Assembly (NCBI RefSeq): GCF_022539665.2
Contig: NC_081333.1
Span: forward strand, 13,204,971-13,268,970
Direction: 5' to 3'
DNA: 64,000 nt
Origin: Daphnia carinata
Taxonomy: Eukaryota > Arthropoda > Branchiopoda > Diplostraca > Daphniidae
The notes beneath the pieces are model-generated. The model saw only the letters and a list, made by a program, of their open reading frames with translations. It was not told where the DNA came from and searched no databases. The translations under genes were made by a program, and so were the position numbers. Below, in pieces: positions 44,830 to 58,480 of the stretch (within the stretch, counting starts at the first letter, position 1; every line of letters begins with the position of its first letter).

Positions 44830-44960
44830 GATACATCAGCAGGTGACTTGCTATATCCCCTCAACTCCTGCGCAACAGAAAGAGAAAAATGTATCTATCG
44901 ATCATCAGGTAACAAGCCAAGTGTTCGAGCTAGAAAATTATAAAGAAATTCCATTTTAAA
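44830..44960 (+). pseudogene. Second copy of the unidentified fragment of 2,053-2,247
   Basis: The plus strand contains 'aactcctgcgcaacagaaag', 'catcaggtaacaagccaagt' and 'gttcgagctag', which match the minus strand of 2,075-2,200. A stop appears soon after the GN(K/Q)PSVRAR stretch. The parent gene is unknown. Confidence 0.4.
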
Positions 44961-45924
44961 GCTGTTAAAATTACCAGAGTGCAAGTGCAGGACAGGCGAT
45001 TCTAAAGTAAATTAAGTAGTATATATTTAATTTTACATATATTAACTCCTGCCTTTTACCTGATATGTTTTTATACATATTGATGAACTGCATTAACACC
45101 AAAGAACTACCAACTTTTGTTAGTTTCCAACATAACCTGCATATACATTTACGTTCCTATCATTATAATTTAGATACTTACCTGCACATTATGTATGGTA
45201 GAATAGATTTCGCAATACTTACACACTTACCTATTGCATGGAAGAAACATGTGGTAGAAGCGTCAGGGTAGATGTTAACGTTCACTATCCTTAAATCTAC
45301 CCCACCTCACCTTCAGCCTACAAAAGTTGGAAACTTTACTAAATTAACCAACTCCTTAATCCAACATTGCCACCATGCAAGTTACGATTTGATTAGCACC
45401 ACTTACCCCAATCTACCGAACAAATTATTTTCAAGTGTACATCATACTACCCTCCCCCACCCCCTCAACACTCATATCTGTGTAATTTTTTCTAGTACTT
45501 AAAAGCTAATAACTTCACACATTTACGAAGAAAAGCAAATATTAAAACAGATAAGTAACACAAAGCAAAATCGCTAAGAAACGTGCTCAACCATCCTGTT
45601 GCGACAACACAATCCGGAATTGGAAGCGTAAGATGCATATTGCACCATTCGGAAGTTGGGCAGCTGTACTATTCCGTCGTCCACTCTTTCCCATCCATTT
45701 CGCAAATTCGGTGACTTAGAATGGCCAATTCACGAGTGGGTAGCTTCTGGCTTTTGATCCATGGCATGAGACGCAGCATCAACACCTTGTTCTAACAATG
45801 TTCAAAACCGTTCCAAGTACGCCACCTGCATGCAAAAAAATTTTAAATTTTAGATGACTTGAGCAACGAATAGCACAAAGTGTTTGTGGAATACCTTGGC
45901 TGCAAGTGGACCTTGCATTGGTTT

Positions 45925-46145
45925 CAAAATTACTGAGCGTTAATTAATTGGGATTACTGTTTTGCCAGAGCCCGTGACAGCACAACCAATTAAATCTCTT
46001 TTGGCAAGAATACCTGCAACTGAAGCTTTCTTAACAGGTGTTGGTTTTACGTAGCCAGAATTTTTAATGCTTTGAAGTAGTAGATGGCGCAGGCAGGTTT
46101 CTCCGAATGGTGTTACGTATTGAGGTTCATCTTTTCCTGTAACCT
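45925..46145 (-). pseudogene. vas: vasa-type DEAD-box helicase fragment (unit 1)
   Basis: The minus strand reads VTGKDEPQYVTPFGETCL, then LLLQSIKNSGYVKPTPVKK and DLIGCAVTGSGKT. This is the start of a Vasa helicase core: the F....L...I..SGY..PTPVQ region and Walker A (A-x-T-G-S-G-K-T). The invariant Gln of the Q motif is Lys (PTPVKK) and a stop follows ten residues after Walker A. Vasa is an ATP-dependent RNA helicase of the germ plasm and piRNA pathway. The identification as Vasa rather than DDX3 rests on the TG.DVP and IKNSGY..PTPV wording. Confidence 0.8.
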
Positions 46146-46619
46146 AAAGATGACACAATAGAAATGTTAAAATCACGACATGCAGTTTCGAGAAATGGCT
46201 TACCTGAAGGACGAATTTATCAAAATTGTTAAAGCGTTCCCCACAGACGATGCCCCTTAAATTTTGTTTTTTTTTTTCTCAAAAGTGGGATAACCAAATC
46301 TGCCAAAAAGAATTCTGAAAAAAGACAATTAGCCAAGCAAGTAGAAGTAGGATAATGAAGAATTGTCGCATACATATTACCAGAATGTTTTAAGGTGCGA
46401 CGCAACATCTGCACAACAGTCTCTTACAGTGACGATTTTCAGAATGGCGGCAAACAATATCTAGCAAATGCATCGACCACAATGACGGCGAAAAACGCGG
46501 GAATAAGTCCGGTACTTCAGAAGCAAGAGACCCCTTCCCCCCTACTGCAACGTTGCCTATTGGAAAACGGAAAACATTTTTTTAAATATAATTAAACGTT
46601 GTATTATTCAAAATTTTTA

Positions 46620-47345
46620 TTTTTATTTTCAAGAATCATGAATATGAATTTTTTTTGTAGACTTCATGGTTTTTGAGTTATTTCAAATATAAAAGTAGGT
46701 ACAATAGACATTTTCGGCCCGGTCCACAACTTTTACTTCAAAATAATAATGTCAATAAAACAAGATAACTATATATGATTTAGATTGGAAATTTAATAAG
46801 AATCACGAATATGAAATTTGTTTTTATGTAGACTTCATGGTTTTTGAGTTATTTCAAATATAAAAGTAGGTACGCTAGAAATTTAAGGCCCGACAAAACA
46901 CCAAGGCCGACTTTTACCTAAAAAGTTAATATCAATAAAACTAGATAACTATATATGATTTCGGTGCTAAATTTAACAAGAATCACGAATGTGCAATTTG
47001 TTTTTATGTAGACATCATAGTTTTTGAGTTATTCCAAATATAAAAGTAGGTACGCTAGAAATATAAGGCCCGACAAAACACCAAGCCCGACTTTTACTTA
47101 AAAAATTAATATAAATAAAACTAGATAACTATATACGATTTAGATGCTAAATTTAATAAGAATCATGAATATGAAATTTGTTTTTATGTAGACTTGATGG
47201 TTTTTGAGTTATTTAAAATATAAAAGTTGGTGCAGTGGCCCGTTCCAGAACTTTTACTTAAAATCATAATATCAATAAAACTAGATAACTATATGTCATT
47301 TAGATTGTAAATTTAATAAGAATCATGAATATGAAATTTTTGGTT
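46620..47345. repeat. ~180-bp satellite, about 4 monomers (unit 1)
   Basis: 'aaaagtaggtac' recurs at about 46,693, 46,864 and 47,044 and as 'aaaagttggtgc' at 47,224. The monomers alternate between 'ggcccggtccacaactttta' and 'ggcccgacaaaacaccaagc' variants in the same order as in unit 2, which shows that the whole unit, not single monomers, was duplicated. Confidence 0.9.
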
Positions 47346-48409
47346 AGTAAACAGTAACGAAACCTTACTTTAAACATGCTTCGTCCTTAGCCGAGTCTAA
47401 AATGGTTCAACTGAATGTCATACCAATAGATGGCTATACTGTTTGTGGGACGCTTTCTGATAAAAATCCTTTAAGTTTAATTGTTAATCTCTCGCGAGAT
47501 CAAAAAATGCCCATATAATTTCGCTGATTAAAAAATAAAAACATGAATCATTCCGATAGTTTATTTATCTTTTGGCTATAAATTGTCCATTTAAACATAA
47601 TTCAATTTCAATGCTAAGTAAAATGGTAGTCAGTTTATTGTCATGCATGGTTCTAGGGTTAAATACTTAACGAAAGTTTGAAGGGCTGCTCGGAATTATA
47701 GCACTTATATTATGCTTGGATTTAACCTGGAAAAGATAAGGTAATAAGTAAAAATGGCTATACACATTTAAGTGTTACATAAATTAACTATGCGTTTTTA
47801 TACAAATGAATGAAAAACTACCAACGTCAGTGTGCTTAACTTACCAACTTTTGGTTTGTTTTCAACATAACCTGCATATACGCTGCTTTTATTATAATTT
47901 AATTATACTTTTACCTGCACTGTTGTATGGTTTATTTTTTCGTTTAAATTTCGCAATACTTACACACATTTACCTATTGCATGAAAGAAACATGTGGTAG
48001 ATGCGTCGGGGTAAATGATGTTAACGTTCGTTATCCTTGAATCTACCCTACCTCACCTTCAGCCTACAAAAGTTGGAAACTTTACTAAATTAACCAACTC
48101 CCTAATCCAACATTGCCACCACGCAAGTTACGGTTTGATTAGCACCACCTACCTCAATCTACCGAACAAATTATTTTCATATTTACATCACACTACCCTC
48201 CCCCACCCCCTCAACACTTATCTGTGTAATTTTTTCGAGAACTTAAAAGCTAATAACTTCACATATTTACAAAGAAAAGCAAATATTAAAACAGATAAGT
48301 AACACAAAGCAAAATAGCCGAGAAACGTGCTCAACCATCCTGTTGCGACAACACAATCCGGAATTGGAAGCGTAAGACGCATATTGCACCATTCGGAAGT
48401 TGGGCAGCT

Positions 48410-49300
<891 letters not shown>

Positions 49301-49789
49301 AAGATGACCCAATAGATATTTTAAAATCACGAAATACAGTTTCGAGAAATGGCTTACCTGAAGGACAAATTTATCAAAATTGTTAAAGCGTTCCCCACAG
49401 ACGATGCCCCTTAAATTTTATTGTTTTTTTTTCTCAAAAGTGGGATAACCAAATCTGCCAAAAAGAATTCTGAAAAAAGACAATTAGCCAAGCAAGTAGA
49501 AGTAGGATAATGAAGAATTATCGCATACATATTACCAGAATGTTTTAAGGTGCGACGCAACATCTGCACAACAGTCTCTTACAGTGACGATTTTCAGAAT
49601 GGCGGCAAACAATATCTAGCAAATGCATCGACCACAATGACGGCGAAAAACGCGGGAATAAGTCCGGTACTTCAGAAGCAAGAGACCCCTTCCCCCCTAC
49701 TGCAACGTTGCCTATTGGAAAACGGAAAACATTTAAAAAAAAAGTAATGTAATTAAACGTTGTATTATTCAAAATTTGTATTTTCATTT

Positions 49790-50500
49790 TCAAGAATCAT
49801 GAATGTGAAATTTGTTTTTTTGTAGACTTCATGGTTTTTGAGTTATTTCAAATATAAAAGTAGGTACAATAGACATTTTCGGCCCGGTCCACAACTTTTA
49901 CTTCAAAATAATAATGTCAATAAAACAAGATAACTATATATGATTTAGATTGGAAATTTAATAAGAATCACGAATATGAAATTTGTTTTTATGTAGACTT
50001 CATGGTTTTTGAGTTATTTCAAATATAAAAGTAGGTACGCTAGAAATTTAAGGCCCGACAAAACACCAAGGCCGACTTTTACCTAAAAAGTTAATATCAA
50101 TAAAACTAGATAACTATATATGATTTCGGTGCTAAATTTAACAAGAATCACGAATGTGCAATTTGTTTTTATGTAGACATCATAGTTTTTGAGTTATTCC
50201 AAATATTAAAGTAGGTACGCTAGAAATATAAGGCCCGACAAAACACCAAGCCCGACTTTTATTTTAAAAATTAATATAAATAAAACTAGATAACTATATA
50301 CGATTTAGATGCTAAATTTAATAAGAATCATGAATATGAAATTTGTTTTTATGTAGACTTGATGGTTTTTGAGTTATTTAAAATATAAAAGTTGGTGCAG
50401 TGGCCCGTTCCAGAACTTTTACTTAAAATCATAATATCAATAAAACTAGATAACTATATATCATTTAGATTGTAAATTTAATAAGAATCATGAATATGAA
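49790..50500. repeat. ~180-bp satellite, about 4 monomers (unit 2)
   Basis: Same monomer order as in unit 1 with only scattered substitutions, for example 'gtaggtacgctagaaattta' at about 50,033. The segment continues without a break into 'tctctcgcgagatcaaaaaa' and the unit's right end. Confidence 0.9.
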
Positions 50501-50939
50501 ATTTTTTGTTAGTAAACAGTAACGAAACCTTACTTTAAAGATGCTTCGTCCTTAGCCGAGTCTAAAATGGTTCAACTGAATGTCATACCAATAGATGGCG
50601 ATACTGTTTGTGGGACGCTTTCTGATAAAAATTCTTTAAGTTTAATTGATAATCTCTCGCGAGATCAAAAAATGCCCATATAACCTCACTGATTAAAAAA
50701 TAAAAACATGAATCATTCCGATAGTTTATTTATCTTTTGCCTATAAATTGTCCATTTAAAGATAATTCAATTTCAATACTAAGTAAAATGGTAGTCAGTT
50801 TATTGGCATGCATGCTATAAGGTGTTAATACTTAACGAAAATCTGCTGGATTGCTTGTGCAATAATAGCAAATGCTACGTGGATTGAACCTGGAAAACAC
50901 AGCGTAATTAATAAATTTAGGTATATATATCTAGGTGTT

Positions 50940-51600
50940 AAATAAATTAACTACTGCCTTTTCATTTGAATTAATGATAGACATTCAACCTCAATGTTTA
51001 ACTTACCAACATTTGTTAATTTTAAACATAACATGCATGTACGCTGCTATTAATATAATTTAATTACACTTTTACCTGCCCATATTGTATGTTTTCTTTC
51101 GATTAATTTCGCGATACTTACACACATCTACCTAATGCATAAAACAAACATGTGGTAAATGGGCCAGGATACATGATGTTAACGTTCATTATCTTTAAAT
51201 CATCCCCAACTCACCTTTAGCCTACAAAAGTCAGGAACTTTACTAAGTTGACCCAACTTCCTATTCAAACCTAAGCCCCATGCAAGTTAGGATTGATTAG
51301 CACAACCTACCCCAATCTACCTTACAAATTAATTTCATATTTACATCATACTACCCTCCACCATACCCCCCCCTCATTTCTGTGTAATTTTTTTTTTTAG
51401 AACTTAAAAGCTAATTTCACTTTTTTACACTTTTACAAACAAAAGCAAATATTAAAACAGATAAGAAGTAATATAAAGCAAAATCACTGAGAAACGTGCT
51501 CAACCATCTTGTTCCGGGAACACAATCCGGAATTGGAAGCGTAAGATGCATATTGCAACATTAGGAAGTTGGGCAGCTGTACTATTCCCCTTTTTTTCTT
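50940..51600. repeat. Partial third tandem unit
   Basis: Matches the left ~650 bp of units 1 and 2 ('gatgttaacgttcattatc' at 51,176, 'agcctacaaaag', 'caatccggaattggaagcgtaagatgc' at about 51,520) and stops just before the vasa exons. It is more diverged than units 1 and 2 are from each other. Confidence 0.8.
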
Positions 51601-52314
51601 GATCGACGAACTGCGAATAGATTAAATACATTGACCTGCAAATGTATTATCCCACGTCACTGTTTCAGGAATCAGCTCCTAGAAATGATGCTTAATTCAA
51701 CTTATTTGATCATCATTGACATTTATCGAAGTGTTTACCTGTTAAGTCTTCCATACTTTTTAAAAACCCATGTCGACTTTTATTGCCAATTTAGAACAAG
51801 TCAAGAAGAACATTATTGAAATTTTTGTTTCAATGAATTTCAAATTGTTACCCTTTGGTTAAGTGGTTCAAATCATCTATGCAAACTAGTTGTTGGAGAT
51901 TTCATGGGATACAGGTTAGGTGACCTGGACTTGCTACACTGTTCATCTCCGTACTGAGGAAACTGTAGCATTCTGCATTTCTTTTCCTACGATAATTTCG
52001 TAAAGTTAGTAAAAATTTTCTGAACAATTGAAAGATTTCTGAAGCTAACAAAATGAAGTTTTTATACAATCTGACAGTTGTATGAGATCAAATACTCAAG
52101 ATGAGTATTTGCAGCCAGTCGCACAGCTCACCAGTTTCTTTAGATTTGCAGTAACAATCATCACACTTTCCTTACAAAAAAAAATATATTAATCATCAAC
52201 CAAGTAATTTAAATTAAATCATTTTACCTGTTGACATGAGATCACTTCTCATGTTTCCAACAGAAAGATAATAGCATAAAAACTTGGGGGAAAAAATTTT
52301 TCAACAATGATTGT
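51600..52314. other. Spacer with no recognisable gene
   Basis: AT-rich, with one 62-codon frame at 51,631-51,819 that has no recognised feature. It separates the tandem units from the fourth HP1-bearing fragment. Confidence 0.45.
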
Positions 52315-53205
52315 TGAAAGACTGCTGTGACAATGTGTTTGTAATTCTGGTCAGCCTGTAATAAAACACCATACTATTATAATATTACCACTAAATATAG
52401 AAATGAATATAGAGAATATCAATAAAACTAGGCATAGCATGCCAAATGTCGACACTACAATTCCAATATTTCATGTCCCAGCAACATTCAGCGGCTAAAA
52501 AGACTATTTATAATAAAAATGGAAATGGTTTGTATAAAAGAATGACTCTCCTGCTCTACAACCACCATTCCTTACACATCCCTACAACTACCTAAAAACA
52601 AAAAAAATCTCACTTGAAAATGATACAGTAAAGTTTTAACAAAACAAAATGGTTACCTATATAGTTTCTTCACCATCATCACTCACTCCAAAAATTGTCT
52701 CCACCTCTACATTTCTATCAAATCCTGTTGTAAGACTGGGCATCCATAATGACACGTAGAAAACTATAGATTTAATGACCATACTGATGTTCATTGCATC
52801 TAGTTAAGAATTTGAAAAAAACCTGTGCTTTAGTTCTTCTTTCTTCACAATTTTCTTCTCATGGCTTAGCTTGTTTTCAGGATTCTCATTCAACGATAGA
52901 AATTTGATTTTGAATGCTGCAATGAAATTATGACAATAAAGATTTTCTTGGGCTCCCAAGTATTTCTGTTGTTTGAAACACCAATCCCTATCAGCAAATA
53001 CCCATCCTTCTCCTAATATGATATTTCAGATTCAGTTATAATAACAAGACGGTCAATTTATATTAACACATTAAATTTAGATAAGTTTCCAAACTAACCT
53101 CAGACGAGAATTTTCCCAACAATGAATTCTTCATCGTCCATGTCACTGAGCGGAGATGAAGCCTGATTTGACACCTTTTTTCCTTAATTATTTCAGGCAT
53201 GGCAA
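52315..53205 (-). pseudogene. HP1: HP1 pseudogene (fourth copy, T-block fragment)
   Basis: A partial T-type fragment, most like T3. Minus strand: about 53,203-53,100 reads MPEIIKEK, then one base shifted SSPLSDMDDEEFIVGKIL (HP1 N-terminus and chromodomain start). About 53,010-52,850 has ENLYCHNFIAAFKIKFLS and NENPENKLSHEKKIVKK (chromodomain end and hinge). 52,760-52,665 reads MPSLTTGFDRNVEVETIF (chromoshadow start). It shares the one-base loss in 'gagcccaagaaaat'. A mutation at a run of A (about 53,188) also splits the N-terminus. Confidence 0.8.
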
Positions 53206-55195
53206 AAAACACTTGGATTAGGAAGGCTAAGGCGGACGGATCCACATTTTTAAGCTCACCTTGCTTATGCTGGATGTTCATTCAGAGAAGAAAACTGCCC
53301 TTTTGAGTACCATGCTTCATTTTTGTCTGACAAGAGATAAACAGCATTTCTTAGACAGGCCAATGAACGGAAATGACTTGTAGGAATCTACGAGTTAAGT
53401 TCTACGTTAACCCTAACCAATGCTAAGTTACCGGATATTTTTTTTTTCTTACCTCTTGCCTAAAAATTTTGCGCCAGAATGAAGAAAGCCTTTTTCTTTC
53501 TTGTCAGTTAAGCGCCAGAAAATGCCTCATGCTTTGTTGCCATACTTTTCCAAAGCAGCCGTAATGCGAAACGAAAGCAGTAGTCGGGTCTAAACACCTG
53601 ATTGGCTGTGATCCGGGGCTCACCACTCTGCCCCATGCCTGGAATGGGCCATTCACGAGATGACGGAGACATTTTCTACACCGGGGCGGTGGCAAGGCTC
53701 GGTTCCTGGGTCACACCGATCACCCTGTCGTCATTTTAGAAGATGGCGGATTCAATGAAACCACATTATAAAAAAAAGCCAAGGAAACATATTCATTTTC
53801 TCGCCACTTCAGCTGTTGCTGTAACAAACGAAGGAAATGACCATGGGAATTTGTTCGTCTTTTCCTTGCTTGCTGGCTTGAAGAAATAAGCCAAATTACA
53901 TTTATTTGAAATGCAATTATGACTCAAACTGTGGTGCAATAGACAGTGAGCAATCCTATCAAGAGAATAACAACTGGCTGATACGCCCGAGCTTATCTTG
54001 AAACGAAACAAACAAATGTACGGGAAACAAATCCAAACCAAACAGAAATGCTATTATCTGGCCGAACTTGAGTTGAGGTAAGCAACTTGTCAATAAAAAT
54101 TGCGAAACGTGCATTAAAATTAAAGAACCAACGCGTCTTATCTCGAGGCAACGTCGAGTATGTTTGCTTCAGCTAAACACATCCACTCTACCCGTGAGAT
54201 GGGAAAAGTTATATAAATCACCTTCTGACATTTAGGATTTGGTGATAATGTTCATCGTGGCAAATAAGCTGGGAAAATGCGAGTATTGAATTAAGCATTT
54301 ACGGGGCAAATGATTTGGGCTGAGATGACACTGCTGGGCCTGGCTTACGTCTTGCGCATTTTGTACTCAATTTGAATGCGGCCGAAAAGAAGAACTGAAT
54401 GCCGTTTGAAAGAAGAGTTATATTAATTAGCGACTTTGCCGGTACCTCGCTTTTAATGATATCTTTCATGAATCTGGTTGCGCTAGTTGTCCTCCATCTT
54501 CAACAGCTGCGTCTAAGGTAATCAGTGTTGGTTTTATTTGGACCGGATCAAACGAGGCGGTGAACTGAGATTCACTTGTGCCAAACCGATGGTGGGGTTC
54601 GCACGCGACTTCGTCACGCGGCTTTAAGCAAAAATATTTCCAACGGGTTAACCAAAACATTTGTAATTTCAAGTAGTTTTACTTTCCGATTAGCATCACC
54701 TACAGCGCCAACAAATATAATTTAATAAATATCCCAGGTTCATTATAGAAATAAAGCAGACGATATTCACAACATATTTAGATGAAAAGAAAAGAAGGGG
54801 GGAAGCTTCAGGAAAGATAACGAGAAAATAATGCGATAAGGTATACATGTCGAAAGTGAACAGTGCAGAGGGCAATTAGTAAAACTAGGATAAAATGCTT
54901 TACACGCAGAAAGCGTTAAAAGAAACGATTGAGATACACTGAACGAATTATTAATTCGATGCAGATCATTTGACTAGCTCTCGTCAACAAGAAAAACGTC
55001 CCGTAAAAATGATTTGAAGTAATTTTAAGGAGCAAATGAAAAAGCCTTGCTGACATTTCACAGGGATCAACAGGTAGACGACGCGATAGCACATCATTAT
55101 CTGCATTGGACTCGTAAGTTCTACTTTATGCTTTACAGACAGATAAACTGACTGATAAACTCAAAGCGATTTCGGGTTGCAAGTGAGAGTTGTCC
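53206..55195. other. 2 kb upstream of the kinase-ankyrin gene, no gene recognised
   Basis: GC content is somewhat higher than in the repeat blocks, and only short frames are present. It is single-copy within the window. It may include the promoter of the kinase-ankyrin gene; no TATA box was found at a suitable distance from the start codon. Confidence 0.45.
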
Positions 55196-55271
55196 AGTTT
55201 TAAACGGTATTTTCCAATAGCAGCTCGTACAAGTTCTCGTCTCGCTACTTTCGGGTGCAATTAAGTCTAAA

Positions 55272-57538
55272 ATGTCATCAACTACTGCCGTAAATGTAGA
55301 CGGCATCCAATTCGATAGCGATGATTTTTTGGGTAGTGGTGGTTTCAGCTCAGTGTTTCGTGGTACATATAACGGTCAAAGTGTAGCAGTCAAAAGAATA
55401 GAGAAGACAAGTGGCAGAGTTCAAGTAGTTGACAACGAGTTAAAAATTCTGCAGCAGTTAGACCATCCCAATATAGTTAAATTTGTCCACTCTGCAAGCA
55501 GTTCCGATTTCCAGTAAGATTATTACGTGATTAAATTTAAAAGAGAATTTCCATATGATTTCTGTGATTCAGGTTCTTTGCTTTGGAATTGTGCGACGCA
55601 TCACTGGCTCAAGTGTTCCTAAAGGAGGACGATCCTCGGAAATATAAAGGACCTGCATTACCAAATAATTTCGAAGTTTTCTCCCAATTAGCCTCTGGTC
55701 TCAAATACATTCATTCACAGAATGTTATCCACCGGGACATTAAACCGCAAAACATTCTAATTTCTGGGAGACGTACTGCCCAAGGTGAAAAGATAACGAT
55801 CAAGTGGGCTGATTTTGGATTGTCAAGAGCAGTGAATGCAAGAGGAACATTTACAATGAGTGGAATCAGAGGGACTCTACTTTGGTTCTCTCCCGAAGAG
55901 ATGAAAATTATGGGCGGAAACCAACGCATTGAAGATACTAGAGGCTCCACAAAAAGCGACGTATTCGCAGAAGGCCTCGTCTTTGGTTATATTCTCTTAA
56001 AAGGAAGGCATATCTACGGGGAGAATGAGTTGGAAATTATGAACAACATTATGAAAAACGAATCAGTCAATATGAGTAGTAAGTTACCTATTAAGGCAGA
56101 TCATATAACATAACCATCCTAGTTAAATGTCTAAAACTTTTTAAAAATAGAAATTCACCAGAAACATTTAGCACGTAACTTAATAGAACAAATGCTGACC
56201 AGCACACCTGATACACGAATTACATCTGAAGAAGTTGTTAATCAACTTGAAGCCATAAAAATCAAAGTAAGCAATTCACACAAGTTTAACACATTCTTCG
56301 TCAGGCAAATTTTAATTTTCTAACAAAGGTTTTCCATTTAGTTTAGCGAAAAGCAAAAACAGCTTCATCAGCTGTCTACATGTCCCACAACAGATTATAG
56401 GAATAACATCGAATCTTTAATGCAACTCGGTGTCGACTTAAACGCAAAGGATGACGATGGATGGAATGCGCTTCTTCTTGTGTGTCGAAAAAATTCAAGC
56501 CCACATTTAATCGATGCGATTAAGCTCTTGATCGAACTTGGCATCGACAAGGGCGCAAAGATCAACGATGGAGCGAATGCGCTTCATCTTTTGTGTCGAA
56601 ACAATTCAAGTCCACATTTAATCGATGCGATTAAACTCTTGATCGAACTCGGCTTCGACAAGGACGCAAAGGAGAACATGGGATGCAATGCGCTTCATCT
56701 ATTGTGTCGTAACAATTCAAGTCCACATTTAATCGATGCGATTAAACTCTTGATCGAACTCGGCATCGACAAAAACGCAAAGGACAACATGGGATGCAAT
56801 GCGTTTCATTTTTTGTGTTATAACAATTCAGGCCCACATTTAATCGATGCGATTAAACTCTTGATCGAACTCGGCTTCGAGAAAAACGCAAAAACCAACC
56901 ATGGATCGAATGCGCTTCATCTTTTGTGTTATTACAATTCAGGCCCACATTTAATCGATGCCATTAAACTCTTGATCGAAATCGGCATCGACAAAAACGC
57001 AAAAACCAACGCTGGATCGAATGCGCTTCATCTTTTGTGTTATAACAATTCAAGCCCACATTTAATCGATGCGATTAAACTCTTCATCGAACTCGGCTTC
57101 GACAAGGACGCAAAGGAGAACATGGGATGCAATGCGCTTCATTTTTTGTGTTATAACAATTCAAGCCCACATTTAATCGATGCGATTAAACTCTTGATCG
57201 AACTCGGCTTCGTCAAAAACGCAAAAACCAACGCTGGATTGAATGCGCTTCATCTTTTGTGTTATAACAATTCAGGCCCACATTTAATCGATGCAATTAA
57301 ACTCTTGATCGAACTCGGCATCGACAAAAACGCAAAAGCCAACTATGGATGGAATGCGCTTCATCTTTTGTGTGAATACAGTTCAAGTCCACACATAATC
57401 GATGCGATTAAACTTTTGATCGAGCTTGGTATTGACAAAAACGCAAAAACCTCCTTTGGATGGAATGTATACGATTTGAGTCGGCGCAATCCAAATCTTA
57501 AAAACTGCAACCTGTACGAAATCTTTAAAACCGGATGA
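55272..57538 (+). CDS. Protein kinase (IRE1/RNase L-like) with C-terminal ankyrin repeats
   Basis: Four exons: 55,272-55,513, 55,573-56,078, 56,151-56,266 and 56,342-57,538. All borders are GT/AG, phases fit, and 686 residues result. Kinase: P-loop GSGGFSSVFRG (21-31), Lys41 in VAVKRI, Glu56, HRDIKPQN (134-141), DFG (161-163), then GTLLWFSPEEM and KSDVF. ELCDASL and the KSDVF..G.VF.Y.L.KG.H wording resemble the IRE1/RNase L family. Residues ~300-680: nine to ten ankyrin repeats of 37 residues (NALHLLC..NSSPHLIDAIKLLIELG), nearly identical to one another. No KEN nuclease domain, signal peptide or membrane segment is seen, so probably a cytosolic signalling kinase. Substrate unknown. The start was chosen because the ATG opens the kinase domain. 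All catalytic residues are intact, unlike copy A. Confidence 0.88.
56440..57480 (+). repeat. 111-bp coding repeats (ankyrin array)
   Basis: The period is 111 bp; for example 'taaactcttgatcgaactcgg' follows every 111 bp from 56,520. DNA identity between units is very high, including silent positions, and blocks such as 'aaggagaacatgggatgcaa' recur at non-adjacent units (56,670 and 57,115). This indicates recent unequal exchange or gene conversion within the exon. Confidence 0.9.
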
Positions 57539-57589
57539 GGTGAATTTTCGAAGATATTATTTATGGCAATTACAAGGATATCAAGGTTG

Positions 57590-58480
57590 TTTGAAAAGTC
57601 ACAAAACGTGCTACGTTGCAATAAATGAGATTCTCGGCAAAATACAGCTAACTACATAAATTGATCAATCGCAAAGAGTATTTATTTCGAGCTGTAACGT
57701 CAACGCATGTAAGTTAAATAAATTAACACTCGAAAAAATAAGGTTCTGGTCGATGGACTACCTCACAAAGTAAGGCGCATCACATCAGCTAGAACCTGAT
57801 TAAGGCGAAAGTTATAACCTAAGTGAATGGACGTGTTTGAGGAGACGTAACGAAAAATTGATCCCTTTCTTTTAGTAATTACTTCTTTAATAAGGAAACA
57901 ACTAGTTGTTTTCGTCCTCTCCTCTCGATCATTCCCTTGCCTATTATTGCAACCATAATAAGAAATATTTTTGCTTTGCACAATTAAACGTAAGCATTAA
58001 ACTGTCTAACTTGTCTGCGGAAAACAGCTTTCTCCGTTTGCTAAGCCAACTGTAAAAAGAACGACCCCACGTCCACCAACACAACTCTGTTATGGTTGGA
58101 CACCGCCAGTTTGGGAGAAACATGAGTCATTGGTGAGAATGGTGTTATGCATATGGGAACTAAAGGGCAACCCAGTTCTACATCAACAACACGAAGCCAA
58201 ACGGTACGTAATGTGGCATTTTGAAACGCCGACAATTATTCGCAATAGTTAATGAAGTTGAAGCAAACATATTAGGGGCGTAAAATTACCAAGGAATGCA
58301 GACTTAACAGGGAAGATGAGCGTGAAATTTCAACAACAAACACATAGCCACAATATTAATTGAAATTTGCCAAAGTCAAATAAGTAGTGTGGTAAAGGAA
58401 ACCGAGTCAACTTTGTTCTTAATCCATTTACATAATACAGAGTGCAACGAAAGATGGAAAGCGCTCCTCATTTCGTGGCA
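57590..58480 (+). repeat. 3' flank duplicated at 14.34-14.48 and 19.13-19.86 kb
   Basis: 'gctacgttgcaataaatgag' matches 14,373 onwards and 'agttgttttcgtcctctcc' matches 19,219 onwards. Together they show the pre-insertion state of the DIRS target region. No gene is seen. Confidence 0.8.
57620..57625 (+). promoter_or_regulatory. Poly(A) signal AATAAA of the kinase-ankyrin gene
   Basis: AATAAA lies 82 bp after the stop codon. The aligned position in the broken paralogue is AATGAA (14,383-14,388). Confidence 0.55.

Larger units (their letters stand above)
45065..47660. repeat. Tandem unit 1 (vasa fragment plus satellite)
   Basis: Collinear with unit 2 (47,800-50,820): 'gatgttaacgttcactatcc' at 45,271 corresponds to 48,017 and 51,176. 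The unit holds, left to right, an AT-rich segment, the 3' vasa fragment, the 5' vasa fragment, an unknown conserved piece (46,395-46,595) and about four satellite monomers (46,620-47,340). Relative to unit 2 it lacks about 390 bp, including helicase motifs V and VI. Confidence 0.85.

Noticed and set aside
46395-46595. 66-codon frame repeated in both vasa units as a gene
   Set aside because: Its presence in both units follows from their duplication. No splice or domain evidence, and neither strand matched a known vasa segment.
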